This document shows positions 50,342-51,336 of a stretch of DNA of 51,336 nucleotides, one piece after another. This stretch comes from Kiritimatiellota bacterium (GTDB lineage Bacteria; Verrucomicrobiota; Kiritimatiellia; RFP12; UBA1067). Where the stretch lies: the NCBI GenBank assembly GCA_009778475.1, contig WRJS01000011.1:1-51336 (forward strand). Direction: 5' to 3'. Under the pieces are notes generated by a model that was not told where the DNA came from, made no database searches, and saw only the letters and a list, made by a program, of their open reading frames with translations. Numbering within the stretch: position 1 is the first letter of the stretch; each line of letters opens with the position of its first letter. The translations under genes and the position numbers were made by a program.

Positions 50342-51157
50342 TTACTTTTCCTCCTCCGCTTTTTTCCTGCGCACCTCGGCGTTATCCGCCTCCGCCTTCT
50401 GCTTGCGCTCGCGCGTCCACTTGCCGAACACGTCGTTCTCATCAGGGCCTTCGAGAAGAATCATTTGCCCGTCCCGATAAATCATAGACTTTTCACCGTC
50501 CCAGATTTTGTAGAGCCGTTTCCCGTCGTGCGGCTCGACGCGGATTTTGTTTGTGAGGCTGATTGGGCAGATTGACCAATAGTCAGCTGATTTTGAATAC
50601 AACCAACGTTCGTTCTTGCAGGTGACGGCCACCAAATCATGCGAACCATTGATGTCGGTGATTACCCCCACTTTCTCTTCTGAATCGGGGATAATTCCTT
50701 TGAGCATCACAGGTTCGGAATCCAGCCAGAAGCCCTTACCCAGATATACCGAGACCGTGAAACGCACTTCCTCTGAAAAAGACAACGTTTGTCCTGATAG
50801 AAAAAATTTCCATCCTTCATACACATGCGTTTCCCCTGTCGGAAGCTCAAAAAAATAATCGCCGTTTTTGGATATAGTCGCTCGGTCGCCTTTACCGTGT
50901 AACTCGTCCTCGCTATAATCGGGTTTGTGAGGCAACGGGCGCATAGCAAGTTGCCAAACTGAAAAATAGAGAGGCTTCTGAGCAAGGAGAATCGGGTCTG
51001 TCCCCGTGTTTTTAATGGCAAGGTTGAAGTTGCCCCCAAACTCCTCCCCTTTTATAACCCAGTCCTTGAAAAGCTTCACCTCTATCAAGGCATTTGTCTC
51101 CGCGAAAGCGGATATTTGAAGTAATCCAAGCATCGCCGTCAGTATCATCTTTCTCAT
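50342..51157 (-). CDS. Secreted protein of unknown function with the shared charged tail
   Basis: A 271-residue exported protein with no recognised family. It has a signal peptide (about 1-20, MRKMILTAMLGLLQISAFA). The mature part is beta-rich with features of an Ig-like or jelly-roll fold (KLFKDWVIKGEEFGGNFNLAIKNTG, SEEVRFTVSVYLGKGFW, EPHDGKRLYKIWDGEKS). The C-terminus is EGPDENDVFGKWTRERKQ followed by AEADNAEVRRKKAEEEK. The start at 51157 was chosen for its Shine-Dalgarno (AAGGAGAG); an upstream ATG at 51184 lacks one. It lies 58 bp upstream of the HEAT-like gene and has a paralogue ending at 51219. Confidence 0.78.
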   Translation of the reverse strand: MRKMILTAMLGLLQISAFAETNALIEVKLFKDWVIKGEEFGGNFNLAIKNTGTDPILLAQKPLYFSVWQLAMRPLPHKPDYSEDELHGKGDRATISKNGDYFFELPTGETHVYEGWKFFLSGQTLSFSEEVRFTVSVYLGKGFWLDSEPVMLKGIIPDSEEKVGVITDINGSHDLVAVTCKNERWLYSKSADYWSICPISLTNKIRVEPHDGKRLYKIWDGEKSMIYRDGQMILLEGPDENDVFGKWTRERKQKAEADNAEVRRKKAEEEK

Positions 51158-51187
51158 TGTGTCTCTCTCCTTTTCCCCTTTCATTTT

Positions 51188-51220
51188 GACAGGATGGACA
51201 GGATTTTCAGGATTGGTTTT
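51188..51220 (+). repeat. Element B copy
   Basis: gacaggatggacaggatttt continuing with caggattggtttt. Like the copy at 50304-50335 it lies between two genes that carry the shared C-terminal tail, at the same distance from each stop codon, so it may have been duplicated with them. Confidence 0.75.
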
Positions 51221-51336
51221 ATTGCTGCTGTGCCTCCTCCGCTTTCTTGCGGCGCACCTCTGCGTTGTCCGCCTCCGCCTTCTGCTTGCGCTCGCGCGTC
51301 CACTTGCCGAACACGTCGTTCTCGTCAGGGCCTTCG
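51219..51336 (-). CDS. 3' end of a paralogue with the shared charged tail (continues beyond the window)
   Basis: The last 38 codons of a gene read from the right edge. They end EGPDENDVFGKWTRERKQ, then AEADNAEVRRKKAEEAQQQ and a TAA at 51219-51221. The match to the end of the 50342-51157 protein is almost complete, so it is a tandem paralogue. Its start and full length are outside the window. Confidence 0.88.
   Translation of the reverse strand, partial: EGPDENDVFGKWTRERKQKAEADNAEVRRKKAEEAQQQ

Overview
The window comes from a GC-rich bacterial chromosome. It carries housekeeping genes (rpsU, tRNA-Tyr, fmt, rnpB, aroKB, xseB, a DinG-type helicase) among many genes for secreted or lipid-anchored proteins: a beta-helix protein, a DUF1080 + BspA-type leucine-rich-repeat fusion, a discoidin-like protein, a HEAT-like repeat protein and a 1941-residue exported protein. 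Gld-type ABC/DUF4340 genes, a DUF4175-like coiled-coil protein, a terpenoid-cyclase-fold protein, Gfo/Idh/MocA and xylose-isomerase-like sugar enzymes, and abundant short intergenic repeats together suggest the PVC superphylum. Kiritimatiellota or a close relative is my best guess. This is inference from gene content; there is no rRNA gene to settle it.

Layout. 0-7.8 kb: an orphan Opp/Dpp-type ABC ATPase; a tRNA-Tyr/rpsU unit ending in a strong terminator; fmt; an SDR dehydrogenase overlapping deoC; a sugar isomerase/epimerase; a zinc-ribbon coiled-coil protein; RNase P RNA. 7.7-13.2 kb (minus): a U32 peptidase coupled to a HAD phosphatase, then xseB and a fused shikimate kinase/3-dehydroquinate synthase. 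13.3-20.3 kb (minus): a five-gene Gld-like ABC operon (ATPase, permease, a BamE-like lipoprotein, GldG-like, DUF4340) and a phosphohexomutase. 20.5-32.7 kb (minus): a large secreted beta-helix protein, a coiled-coil membrane protein, a lipoprotein, a GT4 glycosyltransferase, a hexose-phosphate mutarotase, a second lipoprotein, an AmmeMemoRadiSam radical SAM enzyme and a DinG-like helicase. 32.9-45.0 kb (plus): a Gfo/Idh/MocA oxidoreductase, then the giant secreted protein, the DUF4175-like protein and the cyclase-fold protein. 45.0-51.3 kb (minus): a compact cluster of secreted repeat proteins whose genes overlap at start and stop codons, with a decayed partial copy at one end and another truncated paralogue at the window edge.

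The most striking theme is repeats. At least seven families of short dispersed or palindromic repeats fill the gaps between genes, and several run into reading frames: a 26-nt repeat sits in frame inside the phosphohexomutase, a palindrome of about 160-190 bp occupies the 5' region of the cyclase-fold gene, an intergenic repeat and a low-complexity tract supply the N-terminus of a lipoprotein, hairpin repeats supply the C-terminus of the U32 peptidase, and a shared 41-nt hairpin repeat encodes the N-termini of two adjacent Gld-operon proteins. This resembles the in-frame palindromic elements known from Rickettsia, but with several unrelated families in one 51-kb window. A second theme is an almost invariant charged C-terminal tail (AEADNAEVRRKKAEE) on otherwise different secreted proteins at the right end.
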